NCBI GenBank assembly: GCA_964651515.1
Contig: CAZYYB010000009.1
Span: 1-54,023 of the forward strand
DNA length: 54,023 bases
Reading direction: 5' to 3'
Source of the DNA: BOG-1184 sp964651515
GTDB taxonomy: Bacteria; Fibrobacterota; Chitinivibrionia; Chitinivibrionales; Chitinispirillaceae
In this document: one piece after another, positions 36,112-44,519 of the stretch
Layout of the letters: the number at the start of each line of letters is the position of its first letter
Numbering within the stretch: position 1 is the stretch's first letter
Program-made: the position numbers and the translations under genes
The notes under the pieces: generated by a model
Seen by the model: the letters and a program-made list of their open reading frames with translations, nothing else
What the model was told of the DNA's origin: nothing
Database searches by the model: none

Positions 36112-37017
36112 CTACCTCTTCTCCCGGTATTCCCGCCGCCGCTCCTGCATCTCCCGGTAGATCTTCCGATAATGTTCGTATCGCCAGGCCGCGATCTCCC
36201 CCCGCTCCACGAGCTCCCGCACCTTGCATCCGGGTTCATTGTCATGGATGCAGTTATTATATTTGCAACCGCCGATCAAGCTGTCGAGCTCCGGGAAATA
36301 GGTCGCCACATCCTCCTCCGGCACGAGCGGCAGGTCGACGAAGGTCATGCCGGGCGTGTCGGCGATGTAGCCGCCCCGCGGCAGAGGGATGAGCGAGACA
36401 TGGGTGGTGGTATGGGTTCCCCGTCCATTGACACCGGAAACTTCGCCGAGCACGAACGCCCGGTCCGGGAAGATCCGCGACAGCAGGGCGCTCTTGCCGA
36501 CCCCCGAGGGACCGGCGAAGGCGGAAACGTGCCCGGCGCAGAGCGCCGTGAGCGCATCGAGGTTATCCCCCGTATGCGCCGACGTTTCCACGACCGGATA
36601 CCCGATGGCACGGAGCGCCTCGGTGATCGGCCGGCACGCTTCGCGGTCGGCGGCGGTCATGAGATCGCTTTTATTGAACGCGATGACCGCGGAGAGCTCG
36701 TAGGCGCCCGCGCTCAGGAGAAGCCGGTCGAGCGCTTCGAGATCGAGGGGCGGCTCCCGGAAGGTCGCAACCAGGATGACCTGGGTCAGGTTGGCGATGG
36801 CCGGTCGGTTGAGGTAGCTTTTCCGTGCATGGACCCCGGTGATGATGCCGTCGCGCGAGTCCTCGTTCATGAGGTCGCAATCGACCATGTCGCCGACGCA
36901 GACGCGGACCTTATCCCGCCTGAGCAAGCCCTTGGCCGCGGCGCGCACCGGGCCCTCCGGAGTGTCAACAATAAAGTAGTTCTTCCGCTCCTCGATGATG
37001 CGACCCTGGATAGTCAT
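36112..37017 (-). CDS. rsgA: Ribosome biogenesis GTPase RsgA
   Basis: Checks maturation of the 30S subunit. The 301-residue protein has the circularly permuted GTPase order of the family: G4 (AFNKSDLM), then G1 (GPSGVGKSALL), then G3 (DTPGM), after an N-terminal OB fold, and a C-terminal zinc knuckle (CKYNNCIHDNEPGC). The ATG at 37017 was chosen with GGGGG about 5 bases upstream and MTIQGRII as the OB-fold start. Confidence 0.95.
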   Translation of the reverse strand: MTIQGRIIEERKNYFIVDTPEGPVRAAAKGLLRRDKVRVCVGDMVDCDLMNEDSRDGIITGVHARKSYLNRPAIANLTQVILVATFREPPLDLEALDRLLLSAGAYELSAVIAFNKSDLMTAADREACRPITEALRAIGYPVVETSAHTGDNLDALTALCAGHVSAFAGPSGVGKSALLSRIFPDRAFVLGEVSGVNGRGTHTTTHVSLIPLPRGGYIADTPGMTFVDLPLVPEEDVATYFPELDSLIGGCKYNNCIHDNEPGCKVRELVERGEIAAWRYEHYRKIYREMQERRREYREKR

Positions 37018-37182
37018 ACGAGCCCCCGCCCCGCCTCCTCCCGACAAAGTGCCGTGCCCGACAGCCGGATCAGGGCGAAAATATAAATAATGAGAGCCTT
37101 GGGCGATATATTTTATAGTCCGTTGTCACACCCGTTCCGCGATAAGGGGCTATCGCGGCCATCGCAACCTTCGGAGGAAATT

Positions 37183-38358
37183 ATGGGAACGACGCTCTAT
37201 TTCGATCTGCTCAGCGGCGCGAGCGGCGACATGATCCTCGCCGCGCTGGTTGACCTCGGCGTACCCGTCGCGTTTCTGAACCGTGAACTCGAAAAACTCG
37301 CGATTCCCGGGCTCGTCATCGAAGCCGTCCACCGGAAACGCGGCGGCATCGATTGCCGCCACATGACCATGCACTGGACAACGCCGAAGGCCTATCGCCA
37401 CCTCCCCGATATCCTCGACATCCTACGCAGGGCCGGGTTCGGCGAAGCGGTCAACGGACGGTGCGAGGCGGTGCTCGACCGGCTGGCCCAGGCCGAGGCG
37501 ACGGCGCACGGCATTGCAAAGAGCGAGGTCCACTTTCATGAGATCGGCGCCGTGGACACAATCATCGATATCGCCGGCACCTGCCTCGCGCTCGACTACC
37601 TGAACATCGACCGGATTCTTTTCTCCACGCTCACCGAGGGCCGGGGCACCATAAAAACCGAGCATGGCGTCATGCCCGTGCCGGCGCCGGCGACCGCGAA
37701 CCTCATGGCCGGGTTTCATGTAACGCGGCTCGATATCCCCTTCGAGCTTCTGACGCCCACGGGCGCCGCGCTGCTCACCACCCTCGGCTCCCAGTCGCTC
37801 GAAGCGCCCCCCGGCATCGTCACGAAAACCGGCTACGGGTGCGGCACCCGGGAGATCGAGCGGCACCCGAACTTTCTGTGCGCGACGATCATCGGGGGCT
37901 CCGCTGCGTCCGGCATGGAGGAGGGCGATGCGGTCGATCTCCTCGAAACCGACATGGACCACCTCACGGGCGAGCTCATGGGCAACGTCGGGACGCTCCT
38001 CCTGGAACGGGGCGCGCTCGACGTATCGTGGACGCCCATCTTCATGAAGAAATGCCGCCCCGGCTACCGCCTCACGGTCATCGCCAAACCCGACACGACC
38101 CCCGCGCTGACCGATGCGATTATCGTCAATACCAGGACGCTTGGCGTACGCGTGCAGCGGACGCGGCGGGTCGTCGCACGCCGGGAATCCCGGAAGGACG
38201 ATTTCGCGGGCTTCTCCGTTTCGGAAAAGGTCTGCTCCTACAAGGGCCACACCTGGGTGAAGATCGAGAACGACGACCTGGTCAAGGTTGCGGCAGCGGA
38301 AAAGGTGCCGTTGATCGAGGCGGCGGAGAGATACATAAAAGAAAGAGAAGTGCCGTAA
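37183..38358 (+). CDS. larC: LarC-family nickel-pincer cofactor biosynthesis protein
   Basis: A 391-residue LarC homologue. LarC inserts nickel into the pincer cofactor of lactate racemase and related enzymes, using CTP. The family signature YFDLLSGASGDMILAALVDL is at the N-terminus, and the histidine-rich and ENDDLVKVAAAEK C-terminal segments follow. Start chosen at 37183 with GGAGGAAA 6 bases upstream. No larB, larE or larA is nearby; LarC-only genomes are common and the target enzyme may be elsewhere. Confidence 0.9.
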   Translation: MGTTLYFDLLSGASGDMILAALVDLGVPVAFLNRELEKLAIPGLVIEAVHRKRGGIDCRHMTMHWTTPKAYRHLPDILDILRRAGFGEAVNGRCEAVLDRLAQAEATAHGIAKSEVHFHEIGAVDTIIDIAGTCLALDYLNIDRILFSTLTEGRGTIKTEHGVMPVPAPATANLMAGFHVTRLDIPFELLTPTGAALLTTLGSQSLEAPPGIVTKTGYGCGTREIERHPNFLCATIIGGSAASGMEEGDAVDLLETDMDHLTGELMGNVGTLLLERGALDVSWTPIFMKKCRPGYRLTVIAKPDTTPALTDAIIVNTRTLGVRVQRTRRVVARRESRKDDFAGFSVSEKVCSYKGHTWVKIENDDLVKVAAAEKVPLIEAAERYIKEREVP

Positions 38359-38368
38359 GAGGCTTTTC

Positions 38369-38404
38369 TGGCGGGGGAACCTCGCTTCGCGGGTTCCCCC
38401 ACCA
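38369..38404. terminator. Hairpin between convergent larC and PPK2 genes
   Basis: TGGCGGGGGAACC and GGGTTCCCCCACCA form a near-perfect stem of about 12 bp around a loop containing CTCGCTTCGC. There is no T-run on either side, so termination is likely but not typical; a small dispersed repeat is the alternative. Confidence 0.5.
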
Positions 38405-38426
38405 GAGGAGTAACCGTTTATTATCG

Positions 38427-39908
38427 TTACAGCGCCGCCTCGATCGTCTTTATCACCGTTTTCAAAACTTTTACCCTTGCGAAAAGCTTCGAATTCGCCT
38501 CCACGACCGTCCAGCGGGCATGGGGCTTGTCGGTCCGGAGCAGCATCTCGTCGACCGCCGACTTGTAGGCGTCCCACTTCTCGCGGTTGCGCCAGTCCTC
38601 GGGCGTGATCTTCCACCGCTTGTCCGGATCCTTTTCGCGTTCGTGGAACCGCTTCAGCTGCTCGGCCGCGCTTATGTGAAGCCAGAACTTCATGATGGCC
38701 GCGCCGGATTCGGCCCACTGCTTCTCGGTTTCGTTGATCTCGCGGTAGGCCCGCTCCCACTCCTCGTCGGTGCAGAACCCCTCGACCCGTTCGACCAGCA
38801 CCCTGCCGTACCATGACCGGTCGAATATGGTGAGGTGCCCGGCCTTGGGAAGGCTCCGCCAGAACCGCCAGAGGTAGTGGTGCCGCTTTTCGACGTCGTT
38901 CGGCGCCGCGAACGGGACCACCTCGTAGCCGCGCGGGTCAAGTGAAGCGGCGAGTCGCCGGATCGCGCCGCCCTTCCCTGCCGCGTCCCACCCCTCGAAG
39001 GCAACGACGACCGGCAACCGCTTCCGGTAGCAGCGGTGTTCGAGCTCCCAGAGGGACTGTTTGCAGGCGACCATCTCTTCGTCGTACTCCTTGAGCGCAA
39101 GGGTGCGCGAGAGGTCGGTCTTGTCAAGCAGACTGACGGCGGATTTTTTATGGATCGCGGGCGGACGGGGCGCCCCGCCGGATGTGAGCGGATCTTCGGC
39201 CCGGTGAACGGCGCGGTCGAGAAGCGTCGCGAGCGTTTCGAACACCCGGAGCGTGGCGTAACGACGGTCGTGCGCCTCCACCACGGTCCACGGCGCGGCA
39301 TCGGTACTCGTCTTCGCCAGCATGTCCTCGATTGCGACCGCATACTCTTCGTACTGCTTATGGTGCCGCCAGTCCTCCTTGGTCACCCGCCAGGCCGTGG
39401 TCGGGCTCGACTCCAGCTTCTCGAACCGCCTCTTCTGTTCCTTCCTGCCGATGTGCAGGAAATACTTGACGATAAGCGCTCCGCCGTCGATGAGCTCACG
39501 CTCGAAGCTGTCGATGTCGTCGTAGGCGCGGGTGATTTCGCCCTTGCCGACGACGTTGTCCACCCGGTCGCCGAGCACCCTGCCGTACCACGACCGGTCG
39601 AAGAGTGCGATCCTCCCCTTCTCGGGCGTCTTTGTCCAGAACCGCCAGAGGAAGGGCCGCAGCCGCTCCTCTTCGGTGGCCGGCTGGATGGAGTAGACGT
39701 TGAACCCGCGCGGATCGAGCGAGGTGATGAGCGTGTTGATGAGCGTCCCCTTGCCCGCCGCGCCCAACCCCTCGAAAACGATGATGACCGGCACGCCGCG
39801 CTCACGCGCGGCACGCTGGAGCTCGCCGATCCTCCGTTCGAGCGGCGCGATACGGCGGTGATAGTCATCCTTGTCTACGGTCTGGCTCAGATCCAGCGCT
39901 TCGAGCAT
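38427..39908 (-). CDS. pap: Two-domain PPK2 polyphosphate:AMP phosphotransferase
   Basis: Uses polyphosphate to phosphorylate nucleotides; two-domain PPK2 enzymes typically turn AMP into ADP. The 493-residue protein has two tandem PPK2 domains, each with a Walker A (FEGLGAAGKGTLI near 46; FEGWDAAGKGGAI near 295) and a lid/Walker B (LFDRSWYGRVLGDRV; IFDRSWYGRVLVERV). Catalytic residues look intact in both halves. It converges on larC. Confidence 0.92.
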   Translation of the reverse strand: MLEALDLSQTVDKDDYHRRIAPLERRIGELQRAARERGVPVIIVFEGLGAAGKGTLINTLITSLDPRGFNVYSIQPATEEERLRPFLWRFWTKTPEKGRIALFDRSWYGRVLGDRVDNVVGKGEITRAYDDIDSFERELIDGGALIVKYFLHIGRKEQKRRFEKLESSPTTAWRVTKEDWRHHKQYEEYAVAIEDMLAKTSTDAAPWTVVEAHDRRYATLRVFETLATLLDRAVHRAEDPLTSGGAPRPPAIHKKSAVSLLDKTDLSRTLALKEYDEEMVACKQSLWELEHRCYRKRLPVVVAFEGWDAAGKGGAIRRLAASLDPRGYEVVPFAAPNDVEKRHHYLWRFWRSLPKAGHLTIFDRSWYGRVLVERVEGFCTDEEWERAYREINETEKQWAESGAAIMKFWLHISAAEQLKRFHEREKDPDKRWKITPEDWRNREKWDAYKSAVDEMLLRTDKPHARWTVVEANSKLFARVKVLKTVIKTIEAAL

Positions 39909-40228
39909 GGGCGGTCCTTTGGAGAGTGAACGGCGATTCTATTCACGACGCTTTATAATATTATACATTGAATGCGGAAGTGGGGAATATTTGAGGGGTG
40001 GGCGCGTGCCTAAAAGCCGGATCCATGGCGCCATCGAAAGGATTTCTCCATAGGGGACCATGGCTACGCGGCCTCTCCCCGGAACAAAACTTGCTTTTCA
40101 GGTTCACGATAAGGATCTGAAAGGCGAAAATTACTGATTTATAAACAGTAGTGCCCCGGACACGATTGCATTATAAGACACTATGGGCATGTCAACCTTG
40201 TCCGGATTCATTGTGAAAGGAGTATTTT
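39909..40228. other. Intergenic region without a gene
   Basis: About 320 bases between the divergent PPK2 and small outer-membrane protein genes. It is more AT-rich in its second half and must hold the promoters of both genes, but I see no clear sigma-54 site, riboswitch or repeat. Confidence 0.5.
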
Positions 40229-40714
40229 ATGAAAAAGTCATCGTTGGCGTCGGCAGTAGCAATGATCGGCCTCTGCGCTTCCCTGGCACAGGCCCAGCTC
40301 ACGGCCGGCGCCTGGGGAATTTCTCCGGGCATCACCTTCGGTCCGACCGGAACGACAAGGCCCATCACGGTGGTCTACGCTCCGATCGAAAACCTGCGCC
40401 TTGACGGCGATCTCCTGTTTACGTCGTTCAGCAATTCCACCTCCACCACCACCGTCGGCCTCGCGGTCGGTGCCGATTACTATCTCTGGCATAACGAGTC
40501 GGTCGCCTCCTTTGTCGGCGGGAATCTCGGATTCGGATCGATCTCCGGCACCGGGGGAAGCACGGACTTCGTCCTCAACGGGGAATTCGGGGCGGATTAT
40601 TTCCTGTCTCCCCACTTTTCAATCAACGGGTCGATCGGCCTGGGCCTTGCCGCGGGAAACACGACGACCTTCACGACGCAGACCGGTTTGCACGCAACCT
40701 GGTGGCTCAAGTAA
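40229..40714 (+). CDS. Small outer-membrane beta-barrel-like protein
   Basis: A 161-residue exported protein. A clean signal peptide (MKKSSLASAVAMIGLCASLA, cleaved after AQA) is followed by alternating hydrophobic strands rich in glycine, serine and threonine (GLAVGADYYLW, GGNLGFGSISG, GEFGADYFLS, GLGLAAG) and an aromatic C-terminus (ATWWLK), as in small 8-strand barrels such as the OmpW/OmpX fold. No specific function can be given. AAAGGAG is 7 bases before the ATG, and a strong terminator follows, so it is a single-gene unit. Confidence 0.75.
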   Translation: MKKSSLASAVAMIGLCASLAQAQLTAGAWGISPGITFGPTGTTRPITVVYAPIENLRLDGDLLFTSFSNSTSTTTVGLAVGADYYLWHNESVASFVGGNLGFGSISGTGGSTDFVLNGEFGADYFLSPHFSINGSIGLGLAAGNTTTFTTQTGLHATWWLK

Positions 40715-40733
40715 TGCCTCGACGTATAGCGCA

Positions 40734-40761
40734 GCGGGGCGGCATTGCCCCGCTTTTTTTT
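40734..40761 (+). terminator. Rho-independent terminator after the small outer-membrane protein
   Basis: GCGGGGC-GGCATT-GCCCCGC, a perfect 7-bp GC stem with a 6-base loop, followed by eight or more T. It is 20 bases after the stop codon. Confidence 0.92.
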
Positions 40762-40958
40762 CACCCCGGGAGAGGATTTCGATGTCGGATGCGGTGAAGG
40801 AGGTCATTCATCCCCTCAATTCATATTTGGCAGCGTTTTCTTTGCAATGGTTTCTCACCTGCTCAACTCACGATTCATACCGGTACTTCGCTCCGGCACC
40901 CATTGAAGCCCGTGGCAGCCGTTCATGATGACAAAATATGTTTTCCCGCTGCCATTTA

Positions 40959-41108
40959 TCAATTTATTTCCAGCTTTGCCAAGTTCTTCCGTATGGCCTC
41001 ATTCAGCTTCACCTCTTCTTCATCTGCCCCTCCGGGCTCCGCCTTCAGCTTCCCGAACCGCTCCGCGAAGTCGAATTCATCCTCCCGGATTTCGCCCGCG
41101 CAGTTCGT
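40959..41108 (-). pseudogene. Possible C-terminal fragment of a DNA methylase-like gene
   Basis: The last 49 codons of a minus-strand frame (TNCAGEIREDEFDFAERFGK onward, ending AIRKNLAKLEIN) look like real charged, helical protein and recall the C-termini of some N-6 adenine methylase (HsdM-like) subunits. Upstream the frame runs into a REP-like palindrome and then shadows the terminase gene. If real, it is a remnant truncated at the repeat. The family guess rests on memory only. Confidence 0.25.
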
Positions 41109-41124
41109 CTTCGAGGTGAGCGAG

Positions 41125-41166
41125 CCCTCCCCTCTCCACTCGTGGAGAGGGGACCGTGGGGTGAGG
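41125..41166. repeat. REP-like palindrome
   Basis: CCCCTCTCCAC-TC-GTGGAGAGGGG is a perfect 11-bp stem (41129-41139 with 41142-41152), followed by ACCGTGGGGTGAGG. It belongs to the common class of dispersed intergenic palindromes and shares its core with the element at 22846. Confidence 0.6.
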
Positions 41167-41182
41167 CGATATTTTTCAGTCC

Positions 41183-42640
41183 TCAGATTGCCGCCAATAT
41201 CGCCCTCCCCTGCGGACGCAGGAACAGCCGGTGCAGGGCCTGGGTCACCGTATCGACGATATCGTCGTACCTTCCGTGGGGGAATGCCGTCAGCTCGTCG
41301 ATGGTCTCGCGCGCCCAGGGCGTATCCTTCGGGAAGTACACGTTCCCGGCCTCGAAGAGGTAGGAGGCGGCATAGGCCCGCATCTCCTTCGATTCGCGGA
41401 CGTCTACCGGGATGAGTCCGGGAATCTCGCGCTGGAGGAGGGCCACCGCGGCCGGGCCGTTCGCGGCGCGTTCGATGTACTTGTCGGAAGACACCGGGAA
41501 CATGGCGCACACCCGCCGGATGTTCAGGATGGTCTCCCCCATGTCCCACTTGCCCCGGGTCATGTAGAGCAGGTAGGCCTGTGAGCCCGCCTTGCCCCAC
41601 ACGGTGCAGGCGACGTAGTCGTTTTTCACGCTCCCCTCGAAGGCGCAGTCCCACGACTGCACGACCTTGTCCAGCGGCGGCAGCCGGTCGTAGAACCGCA
41701 GCCACTCCTTTTTGATGATGCCGCCCTCCTCCGGGGCGGGCCGCTGCTGGATCATGGCGGCGAAGGTGCGCTCGGAAGTTTTTTTCAGCGCGAGCATCTT
41801 TTCACGGGAGTGACGCTCCGGCCAGAGCGCCTCGCCCGCCTCGCGCGGGTCGTGAAGCGGCAGGAGCGACCCGGCGGGATAGACGCCGGACGGCGGGCAC
41901 TCCTCGCGCAGCCCGGGCAGGAGGAAGATCTTCCAGTCGTCCGCCTCGTGGGCAAGGATGCGGCCGGCGAGGTCGTCCTCGTGCCAGCGGGTACAGGTGA
42001 AGAGGATCCGGCTCTCGTTATTCAGGCGGGTGCAGAAGACGTCGGTCCACCACTCCCAGAGCCGGTTGCGCATGGCGGGTGATTGCGCTTCGAGGCTGTC
42101 CTTTATGGGATCGTCGATCACGCCCAGGTCGACGCGGTTGCCGGTGAGCGGCCCCATGACGCCGACCGATTTATAACCGCCGGCATGCCCCGGCATCTCG
42201 AACTCATCCCGGGTACTCGCCCACGGACCGGGTGCCGCCGGCGGCGAGAGGGGGCCGCTCACCGGCCGCCCGCCGAATATCGACCGGTACAGCGGATCGG
42301 CCATGATCCGCCGCACCTCCCGGTTGAACCGGCGGGCGAGATCGGCCGAATAGGCGCACGCCGCCACCCTGAGGTCCGGGTTGCACCCCAGGGCAAACGC
42401 CGGAAACCGCCGGGAGGTCAGCTCGCTCTTGCCGTGCTGCGGTGGCAGGAAGACCATGAGCTTCCGGATTTCGCCGGTCAGCATGCGATCCAGATGGTCG
42501 CCCAGGAGACGATGAAACCACCGCTCCTCGTACCGGGGCATGGTGGCGAGGACGAAATCCATGATTCGTGTATCCGCCGCAGCTCCGGCGAACCGATCCA
42601 TGGCTCCGCCACAAATATTCTCAGACAGGGTCGTCGACAT
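41183..42640 (-). CDS. Orphan phage terminase large subunit
   Basis: DNA-packaging motor of tailed phages. The 485-residue protein has an ATPase half with Walker A PPQHGKSEL near residue 67, a conserved LGVIDDPIKD (Walker B) and FTCTRWHEDDLAGR, and a C-terminal nuclease half starting VVQSWDCAFE with DYVACTVWG. It appears full-length. ATG at 42640 was chosen, with AAGGAGAG about 11 bases upstream. No small terminase, portal, capsid or tail genes flank it, so it is a prophage remnant, part of a satellite or gene-transfer element, or domesticated. Confidence 0.88.
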   Translation of the reverse strand: MSTTLSENICGGAMDRFAGAAADTRIMDFVLATMPRYEERWFHRLLGDHLDRMLTGEIRKLMVFLPPQHGKSELTSRRFPAFALGCNPDLRVAACAYSADLARRFNREVRRIMADPLYRSIFGGRPVSGPLSPPAAPGPWASTRDEFEMPGHAGGYKSVGVMGPLTGNRVDLGVIDDPIKDSLEAQSPAMRNRLWEWWTDVFCTRLNNESRILFTCTRWHEDDLAGRILAHEADDWKIFLLPGLREECPPSGVYPAGSLLPLHDPREAGEALWPERHSREKMLALKKTSERTFAAMIQQRPAPEEGGIIKKEWLRFYDRLPPLDKVVQSWDCAFEGSVKNDYVACTVWGKAGSQAYLLYMTRGKWDMGETILNIRRVCAMFPVSSDKYIERAANGPAAVALLQREIPGLIPVDVRESKEMRAYAASYLFEAGNVYFPKDTPWARETIDELTAFPHGRYDDIVDTVTQALHRLFLRPQGRAILAAI

Positions 42641-43655
42641 CGTGGTCACTCTCCTTCGCTTCGGTTGATGGTCTCCCCCGGGGCGGGAAGCCGGGATGGA
42701 CTCCTCCCCCCCCGGCCCTGCGCCGCCCTTTTACTTCAGGCATTTCACGCGCGGCCCCCCCCTTATTCTCCCGGCGCGCCGTTTGCGGGGCCTCTACCCT
42801 AAATACTCCTCATGCGCACTTTTGGTCGACACGCTTGCGGGCACCATGTGCCATAATACATATGAAATTGGGCCTTTTCCGGCGGCGCATGTGGCGCCCC
42901 TGCAAACCGATGTCCCCGAAGCTTTCCCCCGGCGATTTTTCTATTTTACCCTTATTTTACCGGCATATATGCGATACTGTGCCGGGGCGATCTTCCGGGC
43001 CTCCCCCGCGGCGACCCGGTTTTTAACGCGATATGTAAAGCGGACCCAAAGAACGGCAGATTCGGCGTATAAAAGCAAGTACATCGCCACGGACCGATTA
43101 CGACAAAGGCGATAATCGGCCGGAGGGCGGAGCCGCGGGGATGCTCTTCTTCCGGGATGCGGAGCGGTCGGCGAGCTCCGCAATCACGACATCCGGGCGA
43201 GGAAGATGAATAAACCAGTGAAAAGTGACGGAGAAAAAGGATGAGGAAAGGGAAAGGGAAAGGCTTAAAAATTCAGGCTTCAGGAGAATAGGCAATGAAT
43301 GGTTGGGATGGCATAAAAATACAATCCTCTAGTCTCGTATAACGAACCCGCTGCGGACGGTTATTGGTCGCCTTTTTTAACTTTTTCCGCTTCAACCTGC
43401 CCTGCCTGCTCACTGGTTCTCGCCGGATGGAACCGGTAATGGGGGCGATAGAAGCCCAAAAAAGTGGAACCAAATCTATGGTTCTCTATTACATTGTTGC
43501 ATGCATTCATGGTCGATTTATCACAGATTTTGCAGGATATTGTGGAACCAGAATATTGAAAAACAGCATTTTTTTTATGACTGCCAATCTATCTGCTTTA
43601 TTATATTACCTGCATCTGCCCGAGGATGATCGAGCCCAAAGGATCCAATACGGCA
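42641..43655. other. Intergenic region of about 1 kb without a recognisable gene
   Basis: The stretch starts GC-rich with C-runs and grows AT-rich after about 43200. Several short frames exist but none has a plausible protein sequence or ribosome site. The AT-rich end from 43450 probably carries the promoter of the TIGR02147 gene. No tRNA or att-type direct repeat was found, although the terminase beside it suggests lost phage DNA. Confidence 0.45.
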
Positions 43656-44519
43656 ATGCAACAGCAGCCGAAAAAAGTGAGCATCTTCGAATACTACGAC
43701 TACCGGGAGTATCTGCAGGAGGTGTTCTCAGATCTGAAGCGGCGGCGATTCAGCTATTCCTATCGAACGTTTTCCTGCGAAGCAGGAATCTCCAGCCATA
43801 ACTTTCTGCCCCGCATCATCCGACGGGAGAGAAACCTTTCCCCGGCGTTCATCGGGAATATTGCGCGGTACCTTAAACTGTCAGCCAGGGAGGTGAAATA
43901 TCTCACCGCGCTGATCGCTTTCAATAACTGCAGGAAACCCTCGCTTAAAGAGTGTTTTCTCCGGCAACTTCAAACGTTACGCATTGTCAGTGAGGAGTAC
44001 CGGATCGAAGACGGCAAACTTCGTTTTTTTGAAGAGTGGTACTACCCGGTCGTTCGTGAACTGGCGGTCCTTTCCGATTGGGGTGACGATTTCGCCGCGC
44101 TTGCACGGCGCTGCATTCCCCGGATTACCCCCGCTCAGGCGAAAAGTGCTATCCAGTTTCTGATTTCAAATGGTTTTCTGGAGAAGGACGTGGATGGCCG
44201 TTACGATGTTGCCGATCCAATCGTATCGACGGAGCCGGAGGTCGACTCCGCTATAATTCCCCGCTATCACAAGGTAACGTTGCAGCAGTGTGCGGAAGCT
44301 TTGGAGACCGTGCCGAAAGAGGAACGGAACTATTCGTCCCTCACGCTCAGGGTTTCGCGAACGATGTACGATGAAGTCAAGCAGGAGATATTCCAGCTCC
44401 GCAAGCGGATTCTTGCAATGGCAAAGGGGTGCCCGAATCCCGAAATGGTCTGCTTTATCGGGTTTCAGTTGCTTCCGCGCTCCACGACACAACAGAACGG
44501 GGAGGACTCCCGTGAGTGA
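43656..44519 (+). CDS. TIGR02147-family protein (putative regulator)
   Basis: A 287-residue cytoplasmic protein of a family first described as a paralogous set in Fibrobacter succinogenes and also seen in Bdellovibrio-like bacteria. The N-terminal VSIFEYYDYREYLQEV is diagnostic. A DNA-binding-like region follows (FSCEAGISSHNFLPRIIR), with LSAREVKYLTALIAFN and the C-terminal TLRVSRTMYDEVKQEI. Function is unproven; the fold suggests a helix-turn-helix regulator. ATG at 43656 fits the family start; an ATG at 43626 would add ten residues. It overlaps the next lipoprotein gene by 8 bases, so the two are coupled and probably functionally linked. Confidence 0.85.
   Translation: MQQQPKKVSIFEYYDYREYLQEVFSDLKRRRFSYSYRTFSCEAGISSHNFLPRIIRRERNLSPAFIGNIARYLKLSAREVKYLTALIAFNNCRKPSLKECFLRQLQTLRIVSEEYRIEDGKLRFFEEWYYPVVRELAVLSDWGDDFAALARRCIPRITPAQAKSAIQFLISNGFLEKDVDGRYDVADPIVSTEPEVDSAIIPRYHKVTLQQCAEALETVPKEERNYSSLTLRVSRTMYDEVKQEIFQLRKRILAMAKGCPNPEMVCFIGFQLLPRSTTQQNGEDSRE

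Noticed and set aside
34953..36245. A 430-residue form of the GT9-like protein.
   Set aside because: The first roughly 58 residues overlap the end of rsgA and are low-complexity Gly/Ser/Arg typical of a frame shadow.
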